DNA of 64,000 bases, from NCBI GenBank assembly GCA_031769625.1, contig JAUIMM010000578.1:331001-395000 (forward strand). Reading direction: 5' to 3'. The notes below the pieces were generated by a model. The model saw only the letters and a list, made by a program, of their open reading frames with translations, was not told where the DNA came from and ran no database searches. The position numbers and the translations under genes are program-made. Source of the DNA: Taudactylus pleione (Eukaryota > Chordata > Amphibia > Anura > Myobatrachidae). Shown piece after piece: positions 1 through 10,436 of the stretch; position 1 is the stretch's first letter, and the number at the start of each line of letters is the position of its first letter.

Positions 1-126
1 TTGCGAGTGCACGATTTCCGACCGCAATGACTGGTTTGCGCATTACGACCCATACGCATGTGCAGTTGTGTGAACATCGCTCAGAGTGAACGAGCGGCCG
101 CTTACGAGCGGCTCTGAATCAGGCCC
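1..126 (-). mobile_element. GGGCC-end MITE (family B), partial at window edge
   Basis: This is the end of a non-autonomous DNA element. It closes with the inverted-repeat end TCTGAATCAGGCCC at 113-126. Read in reverse, it matches the left part of the complete copy at 26077-26675: paired GCGGCCGCT blocks, CGCATGCGTA-like palindromes and the segment reading TGACTGGTT. The other end lies outside the window, so no target duplication can be checked. Confidence 0.6.
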
Positions 127-157
127 TGTACCTCTAGGACAGGATGGGAAATATGTG

Positions 158-277
158 ACCCTCCAGCTGTTGTAGAACTACATATCCCAGCCTGCCTTGC
201 AACAGTTTTAGCATGGTCAAATAGTAATATTGTGGCAAGGCATTCTGGGATGTGTAGTTCTACAACAGTTGAGGGGG
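158..277. mobile_element. Short foldback MITE with ZNF143-like arms
   Basis: Two arms of about 45 bp are nearly perfect reverse complements: 158-204 and 230-277. Each arm has the core TGTTGTAGAACTACA followed by a sequence like CATCCCAG. The order ACTACA...TCCCAG resembles the vertebrate ZNF143/Staf site, here in an inverted pair. Pieces of a similar repeat occur near 12815-12860. The family name is not recognised. Confidence 0.5.
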
Positions 278-1812
278 CCGCTTATTGCCCAACCCTACTC
301 TAGGAGATACCAGAGCAGAGGTCCAAGTAGCAAGTGTGGGGGGTGTGGGTGTGGTTATGCTATTTGCCTCATCAAATCGTTCTTTTAAATGGTCTCTACC
401 AACTTACCATCGACCAGCGATGCACGGCCACATATGGACGATAGCGATATCGTCCATCGGCCGTGCATGTCGGTCAACTTGCTCAATTTCGAGCAAGTTA
501 CTATAGGGACCCGCAATCGACGACATTGATCATCCAGCATACCAGGGAGGATGCACAACGACCTGCCAGCGATGTAGCCTCTGCTATGTAGAGCAATAGG
601 TGCAGGAGAGTGACCCCCTCCTCCCCAAGCCATTCCTTCCCACAGGATACTGAGATTGAGGGACAGTGCCCAAAAAGGGGGGGTGTGGGTAGCTGGTACT
701 ACTTGCCCAGGCTGGTAGGAAGGGCACGGATCGCCCCCGACCTGAAAAATTCTCTCTGCCCACTACCTCTGCATCTTTATAGTAGCGCAGCCGCACATTC
801 GGCAGTGAGGAGACTGCTGCCTCTATGCAGAAGCAGTCTCCTCTCTTTCTTTGCTGTGGTTGCACTTCTATACAGACGTGGCCATAGCGGAAGTGGGCAG
901 AGAGGATTGTTACAGGTGGACCCCTGGACTGCCCCTCTCCCCCTGGGGCCACCCTTGTGCAGAGCGTTCATGGTATCTCGCAACATAGGAACGTCCCATA
1001 CGGTCCGGTGTCTCGGCGGACCTGAGTATGTCCCATGTTGCTTCTCGTGCTTTTGGCATGTCCCGTGTTAGCTGCTGAATGAGACTTGACCAACACTTGA
1101 AATAGGATTCACTGAAATCTACGAAGAGGTGCCAACAGTACCACCAATTGTCTAATAGACAGATAATGGAGGCTAGGCAACAGGACCTGTTACATTCACA
1201 ATCTGACCAGCACCCACTTTATAGGGTTCCCCGAAACCTATATGAAATGCAGGTCAATATTCACCACGTGGTCAGCGCCTGTAAGTGCCCTCAATGTTTA
1301 ATTCTATCCAAAACCACATTTGTATGTGGAATTCCCCTGTGTCCAGAGATTACTTACCTGGCATCCAGTATAACTGATGGATGGCACCACCTCCTGCATG
1401 TGCTTCTGCTCACCTCCAGTGCCAGTTCACCAACAAGGCGGCACAGGCAACCTCCCAGGGGGCTCACATTTCATGAATGTTTTTTGTCTTATATCAGTGA
1501 GTATTGGTGAGATCAGAGACATTACAGTGCACTCTGCAAGGGTTCATTCAGAGAGAGCCAGGTGGGGCTGAGGTCCCTCCAGCAGCAGCTCTCTCACTGC
1601 TACGTCACTACTCACTACTACCCAGTACCATGTGACTCAGTACTACTGATTGGAGGAGCTCAGCACATGATGATGCGATGAGCAGCTGATTGGAGGAGCT
1701 CAGCACATGATGATTAGAGGAGCCACCTAATACTGATTACCCATTCTTCCAGCATGGCTCCCCTCTATCAATATCCTGCTGTGTCTTCTATCTCCTCAGC
1801 TCCAGCCCCTGT
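278..1812. other. Non-coding stretch, no gene seen
   Basis: Nothing here reads as a conserved protein. Palindromic segments at about 430-560, with cores such as CGATATCG, resemble the foldback repeat at 43490-43764. A segment around 1630-1725 contains a direct repeat reading TGATTGGAGGAGCTCAGCAC. Short open frames are present but show no recognisable domains or splice structure. Confidence 0.5.
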
Positions 1813-4207
1813 CTCCTGTCACTCCCCCCTCTCACTACATTCCCTGCATGTCTCTCTCTCCATGCACAGCTCCTGCCTGTCACTCCTCCCTCTCACTACA
1901 TCCCCTGCATGTCTCTCTCTCCATGCACATCTCCTGTCTGTCATCCCACCCTCTCACTACATCCCCTGCATGTCTCTCTCTCCATTCACAGCTCCTGCCT
2001 GTCACTCCTCCCTCTCACTACATCCCCTGCATGTCTCTCCATTCACAGCTCCTGCCTGTCACTCCTCCCTCTCACTACATCCCCTGCATGTCTCTCTCTC
2101 CATGCACATCTCCTGCCTGTCACTCCTCCCTCTCACTACATCCCCTGCATGTGTCTCTCTCTCCATGCACATCTCCTGGCTGTCACTCCTCCCTCTCACT
2201 ACATCCCCTGCATGTCTCTCTCCATGCACATCTCCTGCCTGTCACTCCTCCCTCTCACTACATCCCCTGCATGTCTTTCTCTCCATGCACAGCTCCTGTC
2301 TGTCATCCCACCCTCTCACTACATCCCCTGCATGTCTCTCTCTCCATTCACAGCTCCTGCCTGTCACTCCCCCCTCTCACTACATCCCCTGCATGTCTCT
2401 CTCGCCATGCACAGCTCCTGCCTGTCACCCTCCCTCTCACTACATCCCCTGCATGTCTCTCTCCATGCACAGCTCCTGCCTGTCACTGCCCCCCTCTCAC
2501 TACATCCCCTGCATGTCACTCTCCATGCACAGCTCCTGCCTGTCACTGCCCCCCTCTCACTACATCCCCTGCATGTCTCTCTCCATGCACAGCTCCTGCC
2601 TGTCACTGCCCCCCTCTCACTACATCCCCTGCATGTCTCTCTCTCCATGCACAGCTCCTGCCTATCACTCCTCCCTCTCACTACATCCCCTGCATGTCTC
2701 TCTCTCCATGCACAGCTCCTGCCTGTCACCCTCCCTCTCACTACATCCCCTGCATGTCTCTCTCCATGCACAGCTCCTGCCTGTCACTGCCCCCCTCTCA
2801 CTACATCCCCTGCATGTCTCTCTCTCCATGCACAGCTCCTACCTGTCACTCCCCCCTCTCACTACATCCCCTGCATGTCTCTCTCTCCATGCACAGCTCC
2901 TGCCTGTCACCCTCCCTCTCACTACATCCCCTGCATGTCTCTCTCCATGCACAGCTCCTGCCTGTCACTGCCCCCCTCTCACTACATCCCCTGCATGTCT
3001 CTCTCTCCATGCACAGCTCCTGCCTATCACTCCTGCCTCTCACTACATCCCCTGCATGTGTCTCTCTCCATGCACAGCTCCTGTCTGTCATCCCACCCTC
3101 TCACTACATCCCCTGCATGTCTCTCTCTCCATTCACAGCTCCTGCCTGTCACTCCCCCCTCTCACTACATCCCCTGCATGTCTCTCTCGCCATGCACAGC
3201 TCCTGTCTGTCATCCTCCCTCTCACTACATCCCCTGCATGTCTCTCTCCATGCACAGCTCCTGCCTGTCACTGCCCCCCTCTCACTACATCCCCTGCATG
3301 TCTCTCTCGCCATGCACAGCTCCTGTCTGTCATCCTCCCTCTCACTACATCCCCTGCATGTCTCTCTCCATGCACAGCTCCTGCCTGTCACCCTCCCTCT
3401 CACTACATCCCCTGCATGTCTCTCTCTCCATGCACAGCTCCTGCCTGTCACTGCCCCCCTCTCACTACATCCCCTGCATGTGTCTCTCTCCATGCACAGC
3501 TCCTACCTGTCACTCCCGCCTCTCACTACATCCCCTGCATGTCTCTCTCTCCATGCACAGCTCCTACCTGTCACTCCTCCCTCTCACTACATCCCCTGCA
3601 TGTCTCTCTCTCCATGCACAGATCCTGCCTATCACTCCTCCCTCTCACTACATCCCCTGCATGTCTCTCCATGCACAGCTCCTGCCTGTCACCCTCCCTC
3701 TCACTACATCCCCTGCATGTCTCTCTCTCCATGCACAGCTCCTGCCTGTCACTGCCCCCCTCTCACTACATCCCCTGCATGTGTCTCTCTCCATGCACAG
3801 CTCCTACCTGTCACTCCCGCCTCTCACTACATCCCCTGCATGTCTCTCTCTCCATGCACAGCTCCTACCTGTCACTCCTCCCTCTCACTACATCCCCTGC
3901 ATGTCTCTCTCTCCATGCACAGATCCTGCCTATCACTCCTCCCTCTCACTACATCCCCTGCATGTCTCTCCATGCACAGCTCCTGCCTGTCACCCTCCCT
4001 CTCACTACATCCCCTGCATGTCTTTCTCTCCATGCACAGCTCCTGCCTATCACTCCTCCCTCTCACTTCATCCCCTGCCTGTCTCTCTCTCCATGCACAG
4101 CTCCTGCCTGTCACTCCCCTCACTACATCCCATGCATGTCTCTCTTCATGCACAGCTTCTGCCTGTCACTCCTCCCTCTCACTACATCCCCTGCATGTCT
4201 CTCTCAT
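1813..4207. repeat. Minisatellite, about 57-62 bp unit, roughly 40 copies
   Basis: A unit that reads CTCACTACATCCCCTGCATG, then a CT-rich run, then CATGCACAGCTCCTGCCTG is repeated head to tail. Units differ by small length changes (CTCTC against CTCTCTC, TCCTCC against CCCCCC) and by a few point variants such as CATTCACAG and TGTCTGTCATCC. Blocks of several units recur as groups, indicating higher-order duplication. Few stop codons occur in any frame, so all three forward frames and several reverse ones stay open for hundreds of codons and show the same rotated peptide. This is an array artefact, not a gene. Each unit ends in a pyrimidine-rich tract followed by CACAG, which looks like a 3' splice site. 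Confidence 0.95.
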
Positions 4208-4288
4208 TTACTCTTGCCCTGTACCTTCTCCCACCTCCCCATTTGTATTAATCTATTCTTCACCCCTAACGTTCTTCCTCTTCTTCAG

Positions 4289-4377
4289 AAGTCTCGGTGG
4301 CTGCAAACCATAAGCGACATGGATGACGAAAGGCACAACTGTGTCCACCGCCACATAACTGTACCTGAATATGGCAG
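4289..4377 (+). other. Candidate exon of unknown gene
   Basis: An 89 bp segment is bounded by a strong acceptor (a pyrimidine-rich run ending TTCTTCAG, 4281-4288) and a good donor (CAG then GTAAGC at 4378). One frame is open throughout. It contains an ATG at 4319 in a reasonable context (G at -3, G at +4), followed by MDDERHNC and ending VPEYG plus two bases (phase 2). I do not recognise the protein. If spliced directly to 28881 the frame would continue into ASS1. It could be an exon of a neighbouring gene, an alternative ASS1 5' exon, or chance. Confidence 0.35.
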
Positions 4378-4993
4378 GTAAGCACAATCTTTTCCTTTTA
4401 TTAAAATTTGCTGATGTACAAGATGGTGGGTTTTGGTGGTATCTTGCCTAGGGTCCCATGAGGTCGTAATACAGCTCTGCTCATCTCACTCCTATTCCAA
4501 TGCAGTTGCAATGGCTAATTTATGCACGCCCATGAAACAGTGTTTCAGCGGTCAGACACGCCTGTGCCAGAATCTACTGCGCATGCCCAAGTCTCCGGGA
4601 AAGTGGCGCCTGCGCCTTATTACCAGGGACATCTCTACTGCACATGTGCAAGTCACTGGGAAAGTGGCCGCCGCCATTTTCCCTGTGATTTTTACTGCTC
4701 TGCTACGCTGGCCGGGAGACTGTGGAGAGGTAAGTAGAACTATATATGGGTGCAGTGTGGGCCCCCCTAGACCCTGCACCCATTATAGATACGCCATTGC
4801 CTGTACACTCTTGCAGGCAACATTTTGCCCATGACTGAAGAAAGGAGAGTACAGCGGATAACATAAGGTAGGGACAGGTGCCTGCATTACTTTGGGGGTC
4901 CCACCGGGTTTCCAGGACACCAGACCACAGCTTGGGGGTCTTAAGGAAATGTTCAGTTTTTGGCGGAATTATGTACATTATTCTCTGAATTAA

Positions 4994-5453
4994 GGGCCTG
5001 ATTCAGCTTCAGACAGAATAGCTAAGTTGCTCGCAAGCAGCTTTCCGTCTGTGCAGATATGGTAATGCAGCAGAGGGCATCACGCCGCCTACTGCATTAC
5101 GTATCCGGGCTGCGTTGTCCAACACAGCATCGGATACTCTGCGGACCATCGGCCGGCTAAGGTGACCCACGGAGTCATGCAGCCGGCCGTCGCAGCAGCG
5201 AAGAAAGGTCAGCCGACAGAGATCCTGGCCTCTTCCCTCCCCCCCAATAGCGCGACACGCCTCCGTTTAGGGTAACGGAGGCTGACACCGCCCAGTCCCA
5301 GCCCCCAAATGGCAGCAGACTGTCAAGCACTGACAGTCTGGTGCCAGTTTACTTGCGGGCTCGCAGACCCGTTCTGCACATGCGCAGAACGAGTCTGGCG
5401 CCTGTAGACATTCCCGGGAATCTGCGCTTAGCAGTGCACGCTGAATTAGGTCC
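4994..5453 (+). mobile_element. GGGCC-end MITE (family C), TSD TAA
   Basis: A 460 bp element starts GGGCCTGATTCAGC and ends GCTGAATTAGGTCC, flanked by TAA at 4991-4993 and 5454-5456. The interior has short palindromes (for example AGCCGGCC/GGCCGGCT and a TGACAGTCTG pair) but is not a continuous hairpin chain. No transposase is encoded. A second copy, interrupted by another insertion, lies at about 25951-26820. Confidence 0.75.
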
Positions 5454-5636
5454 TAAATACGTACAATACTATAATATATGTATAAAAAACAGTTAGTTTC
5501 TTTAGAGTCTTTATATGCACCAGTTCTATATTATAAAGTACACAGTTTACTAACTATATAGACTATGCATACAAGATATTGATAGACAAGGGCAGAACAC
5601 AACAACATTTTTAAATAGAGACGGACAATGGACTTA

Positions 5637-5893
5637 GGGCCTGATTCAGAGCCGGACGCTCTGACCAGAGCGCTCGCTCTGAATCAGGGCCGGCCTAAAA
5701 TTGGAGCGGCCTCTTGGACGCCATCGACAGCACGCCCCCTTTGGTGAGAGACACCGAGCGACAGCTTCCCCGTCGCTCGTCGGGTCTCGCGCATGCGCAC
5801 GACGAAGCTCCCTCCGTAGTGCGCATGCGCACTTGGGCAACATCGACCCGCTTGCGAGCGTACAGCGCTGGTGAGTGGGTCTGAATGAGACCC
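5637..5893 (-). mobile_element. Hairpin-chain element, internally deleted copy
   Basis: This 257 bp derivative starts GGGCCTGATTCAGA and ends TCTGAATGAGACCC, with flanks TTA and TTT. It keeps the terminal stem at one end and the last stems at the other: AGCGACAGC/GCTCG, the GCGCATGCGCAC pair and the CGACCCGCTTGCGAGCG stem. It lacks the middle hairpins present in full copies. The join falls between two stems. Confidence 0.7.
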
Positions 5894-5957
5894 TTTATTC
5901 AGATCTGCACGCAAATGCCATCGCAGCTGCGATCTCATGGATCGCAATTGCGACAAT

Positions 5958-6812
5958 GGGCCGTATTCAAATATATGGAAAATTTGGCCGTTTTTGCCAT
6001 CGTTTGCGAAACTGCAGTCCGATCTGGCGATATATCTGCCGCGATCAGCCGATTTTGCCAACGATAGTGAAAAACGGCCGTTTTTCGCCTAAAAACTGGA
6101 GAAAGCTTTTCTCCAGCCTAGGTCAGACGAAAATAATGTGTAAAATCCCTATTTTTGGGTAAAAATGTGGGGATTTTTTACAGAACCCTTTGGACAGCCC
6201 CCTAATGATACTTTAGCGGAAAAAAAATTGTAATTTGCATACTCTGGCGAAAAACGACAGCTGAAATTTCGGTCAAAATGTTTGGTTTTTTTTCGTGAAA
6301 TATGCATTTAACATATTGGGTCTGGTATTTCGGAGGGCCACAAGGATGCGCCAAGTGTTTTAAACATCGCATGTGGCTGGCGCAGGTGGTTTTTTAGAAC
6401 CGCTAATAAAACGCCTGCGCCTGCCACGTACCACGTTTACAACACTTGGGGCATCTTTATGGCCCTCTGAAATACCAGACCCAATACATTAAACGCATTT
6501 TTCACAGAAAAAAAATAAATTTTGACCAGAATTTGAGCAATAGTTTTTCGCCAAAGTACGCACCTTACGATTTTTTTTCCGCTAAAGTATCATTAGGGGG
6601 GTTGTCCAAAGGGTTCTATAAGAAATCCCCACATTTTTACCAAAAAATAAGGATTTTGCACATTTTCCCCCTTTTTTTAAAATGGAGATTAGTTTTCCCC
6701 ATTTTCACTTGAAAAATCGGCGATAAAATATCGCCGATGCGATAATATCACCAAAATAAATCGTCGATATTATCGTGGGTGCGATAATATCGCCGCTAAT
6801 TGAATACATCCC
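5958..6812. mobile_element. Foldback MITE with GGGCCGTATTCAA ends, TSD AAT
   Basis: The element starts GGGCCGTATTCAAAT and ends ATTGAATACATCCC between AAT duplications (5955-5957 and 6813-6815). Nearly the whole 855 bp is one long inverted repeat centred near 6400. For example, GGTCTGGTATTTC at about 6320 pairs with GAAATACCAGACC at about 6470, and the run near 6185-6215 pairs with that near 6585-6615. No coding capacity is seen. Related elements are at 14436-15635 and 27295-28118. Confidence 0.8.
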
Positions 6813-9175
6813 AATATGCTAATAACTTACTTGCAGTCCAGTGCTCAGAGACGCCCATTGAAAGCATCTCATCCGACGTTCACGCACAAAATTGGAAACA
6901 TTGAACGCAGATCCAGCAGCCATTCGCCTTCTGAGTAAGTCTAATCTGCCGCAGACACAGCGGGTTTTCAGACATGCAGAGGTCTCCCCTGCTGCTAGCA
7001 AGGACCCATTGGCTGATTTATGGACGCCCAGAAAACAGTGTTTAAACGTTCAGACACACCTGCGTTTCTGTAACCACCCCCCTGTTTCCTCCCTCAAACG
7101 CTGACTACCTGTCACTCACTTTGCGAGTTAATGATCTGTGCGAGTGTAATCGCAATTCAAACGCTGCATGTTTGCAGTGCCATAGGCAAACGCAGGGGGG
7201 GTGCCAGTTGCCTGGAATCCCCCCTCCCCCAGCCCACACCATGACCACAATAGTAATATAATAGAATTTAACTAGTGCTGCATGTTCTTCACAGTATCGC
7301 GAATGAAATAATAAGCACCACCCGTGGATCTTTTAACATGAGTCAGCCAGTAATAAATACACCTGTGCACCAACTAGGAGATCTGGAAAACATGCACTGT
7401 TAGAGGTGCAATGCTATAGACCATAAATAGGGCTGATTATTAATACCATCTAATAATACACTATCCAGTGCATAACAAGACCAATATGTACATATATGTC
7501 CACGGCAGTGCTAGGTTCTTCTGCTGCTCCCCCAGACTCCCGAAATTGCTGCAATGCTCTGGAATGGTGCCCACATATAAAATAAATTAATTCAGCTCAG
7601 GCAGGATGGCCCTACTGCCGCATCTAATGGCTTACTGTGATTGCTGGTCCTGTACTGTATATGCTGGAATTATGGCACAAAATATTCTTTGTATGACACA
7701 TATTAAAGCTGGTTAAGTGCTAATTATGCCCTCTTCATGGTGTTGCCACACTTGCTCTAAAAGCAAGCATTTGGAAACCCCCCTCTAAAAATCCTGCGTT
7801 TGCTACTGAGTGCAGATGTGAATCAGGCAGAAATATCTCACACTGCTCTTCCGAGGATGAACTGCGCATGCTTCAGCCTAAATACGAGTACGCGTTCAGG
7901 AGAGCAGGCCGGGGGCCTGAACTTGGTGAGCTGTCAGCTCCGGCCTCTGTATCGGCTGCACTTACCGTAGTGGCTGATGGATAGATGTTAGGGTGCTACT
8001 ACTTACAGAACCAGCTCATAATCTGCAAGTCTAGGATATTATATTGAATCTATCACACATGGAAACCTATGACCCAATTACAGAAATTTGCTGCGTCATT
8101 CATTATAAGTGAGTTACTTAGGAGCACAGAAATACATTTGAGGGACCCCCAATCTGCCCAAACACCACCCCTTCTGGGACTGCCATACTACTTTTGGCTC
8201 AGTCCATTGAAAATAAGTAATGTTAGCAGGTATGGATATTCTCAAATCAATAAAACTTAATGCGGGTATCCACTACCCGATTAAGCAGAGCGATTGCACG
8301 ATTACGACATCATTAATCAGGCATCAAAATGTCGGAAACGACCAGCGATGCGCGATCCCGCTGGTCGTTTCCAAGATCAATTATCGCCCAAACATGCCGG
8401 TCAATCTGCCGATAACAAGAGATTGACCATGTTCGGGAATGATGGATGGTGCCTACACTGAACGACTGATCGTAATCGTAGTGTCTTTCCCTAATCTTCT
8501 AGTGGATGTGCACCTTTAGGTACACAGAACATGTACAAGATCTGCATTACTAGGCTTACCACGCTGTCCCTTTAAACTGGGACACTCACAGGTTCTGTGG
8601 CTGGCTGACTTCAAGCCATACTTGCCTACTCTCCCGATTCGGCCAGGAGCCTCCCAAAAATTGGGTGGCGCCGCTGACCCCTCCGGACCCCCTGCCAACC
8701 CCACACAAACCCCCGCAGTGGTGAGGGGCCCGATGATGCGATTCGCGCTGAATCGAGTCATCATGACCCCCTTTCCCTGCTTCACAATGCTTGGGGGGGC
8801 AAAATGACATGATCGTGTGACCACGCCCCCCGCTCCGCCCCCAATGCCGGGTAATATCCCAACCGCCCCCGCCCCCTGCTATGCCGACCTGGCTGCTCCC
8901 TCCCGAGGGGGCAGCCAGAATGTCGACAAGCCTTCTTCAAGCCTGTATTTCATCTGGTTTTAATCAGCCAAAGAACCTGTGTAATTTATGAGTGTCACGT
9001 TTAAAGGGACAGTATGGTCAGGTTATGCATTACAGATGTTTGTGTAGAAAGGAAGATGTTACCCTTTCCAAACCAGCCACATTCTAGCTGCCATTTTTCT
9101 AGTACAGTTTGGAAAATAACAGCAAACGTTTGATTGGCTGCTAGGGGCAAAACCACCTTTTCTTCACTGCGCACT
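6813..9175. other. Gene-free stretch with repeat fragments
   Basis: No conserved protein is seen. About 6880-7140 resembles the interior of the GGGCC-end MITEs at 59190-59330 and 45600-45730 (GGACGCCC, CAGACACACCTGCGTTTC, ACCTGTCACTCAC). About 7296-7420 is a remnant of the hAT element seen whole at 13545-13748. About 8258-8490 has palindromic GATCG-rich sequence like the foldback repeat at 43490. About 8604-8925 is related to the repeat nested at 15098-15457 (TTGCCTACTCTCCCG). Confidence 0.45.
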
Positions 9176-9754
9176 GGGCCTGATTCAGACCCGCTCGCGA
9201 GCGCTATTCGCTTGCAAGCGGGTCGATGGTGGCCCAGTGCGCATGCGCACGATGGAGCCGGCTCTGTCGTGCGCATGCGCGAGACCTGGATAGCGACGGG
9301 GAAGCCGTCGCTCCGGGTCTCGCTACAAAGGGGGTGTGCTGTCGATGTTGAGTGACAGCACGCCCCCTTTGGTGGGCGGGTCAGGGGCGTGTCTGCCCAG
9401 ACGGAGGCGTTCCCATGGTGGGCGGGCCAGGGGCGTGTCTGCCCAGACGGAGGCGTTCCCGTCTGGGGCCAGCCCCACTGACATCACAAGTGATGTCAGT
9501 GGGAGTGCTTTTGGCTCTGATAGAGCCAAAAGCACTCTTGGGTTTGCGGCAACGAGACCCTACCGCAAGGGTCTCGTCGCAAGCCCGGTGGTCGCGATGG
9601 TCTTGACCATCGCGACCATCATCATGGACGCTCGCATAAGCTGTGGGTGGAAACCCACAGCTATGCGAGCGTCCAAGAGGCCGCAACATTAAAAAGAAAA
9701 CGCCCTGATTCAGAGCGGGCGCTCGTTCAGAGCGTCCGGTTCTGAATCAGGCCC
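9176..9754 (+). mobile_element. Hairpin-chain element, type A, TSD ACT
   Basis: This is the reference copy: GGGCCTGATTCAGA to TCTGAATCAGGCCC, flanked by ACT at 9173-9175 and 9755-9757. About 11 hairpins follow one another: CCCGCTCGCGAGCG/GCAAGCGGG (about 9188-9225), GCGCATGCGCAC/GTGCGCATGCGC (9239-9280), GAGACC/GGTCTC, an AAAGGGGG...CCCCCTTT stem (9327-9370), GTCTGCCCAGACGGAGGCG, CCCACTGACATCA/TGATGTCAGTGGG (9474-9503), AGTGCTTTTGGCTC/GAGCCAAAAGCACT (9504-9536), GAGACCC/GGGTCTC (9554-9575), GGTCGCGATGGTC/GACCATCGCGACC (about 9590-9617), GACGCTCGCAT/ATGCGAGCGTC (9627-9673), and a terminal stem. No protein is encoded, so movement would depend on a transposase supplied elsewhere. Confidence 0.85.
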
Positions 9755-10013
9755 ACTGTTCGTTCAGCAGTTTTCAGAATTACCCCTATTTATATCATAT
9801 AGATAGAAAGATGTAGATCTTTGTTTTCAAGGTTGAGAGAATTGTGAGCATGTAACAGTCTCGTAGGAGAATACGTCATGCGTGGAAACAGGACAATTTT
9901 AGATATAGATCTTCCACTCTTCAATGCAGCTAAATGTGTTAAATGCTATATGATATGGAAATAAAGTGTAGGGGGGTGATTATAAGAAGATAGGTTTTCT
10001 TTACTAGGCCGCA

Positions 10014-10436
10014 ATGGAATTAGTATGAAATACCGACAGTCGGGATCCTGGTGGTTAGAATCCGCCGCCGGGTTCGGACAGGGTTAACATACCGACACTT
10101 GTTGGTTGGTATGCTATCCCTCCCCCTCTCCGTACCCTAACCCTCCCTCCCTCCCTGGTGCCTAACCATAGCCTCCCCCCCTAGTGCCTGAACCTAACCT
10201 CCCCCTCCCCACATTGTACACTTAACTCTCTCCCCTTAGTGCCTAACCCTCCCCCAAGTGTCTAACCGTAACCCCTAAACCTAACCCTCCCCCCAACCCA
10301 GTTACTCACCTTCAGCGTCCTGGCGGGCAGGATGTCGGCGTGGGAATTCTGACCGGCGTCGGTATTCTGGAGCCGGTATTGTAAGTGTCTGCATTCCGCC
10401 CGCCCGGATGCTGAACGCATACCGGCCCCTAATAGC
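10014..10436 (-). mobile_element. Element with CCCTAA-like core
   Basis: The ends carry ATGAAATACCGACAGTCGGG and, at the far side, ACGCATACCGGCCCC. Between them is a low-complexity core of CCTAACCCTCCCCC and CCTAACC variants (about 10125-10300). It belongs to the same family as 29132-29666 and 61857-63200, here in the opposite orientation. Its exact ends are not certain. Confidence 0.5.

Noticed and set aside
1754..4381. Three overlapping open frames of 780-875 codons, plus antisense frames
   Set aside because: They run through a minisatellite whose unit has few stops. All three frames give the same rotated Ser/Pro/Cys/His-rich peptide, and no domain is present.
9134..9692. Open frames of about 100 codons inside hairpin-chain elements on both strands
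   Set aside because: They arise from GC-rich palindromes, are not kept between copies, and have no recognisable domain.
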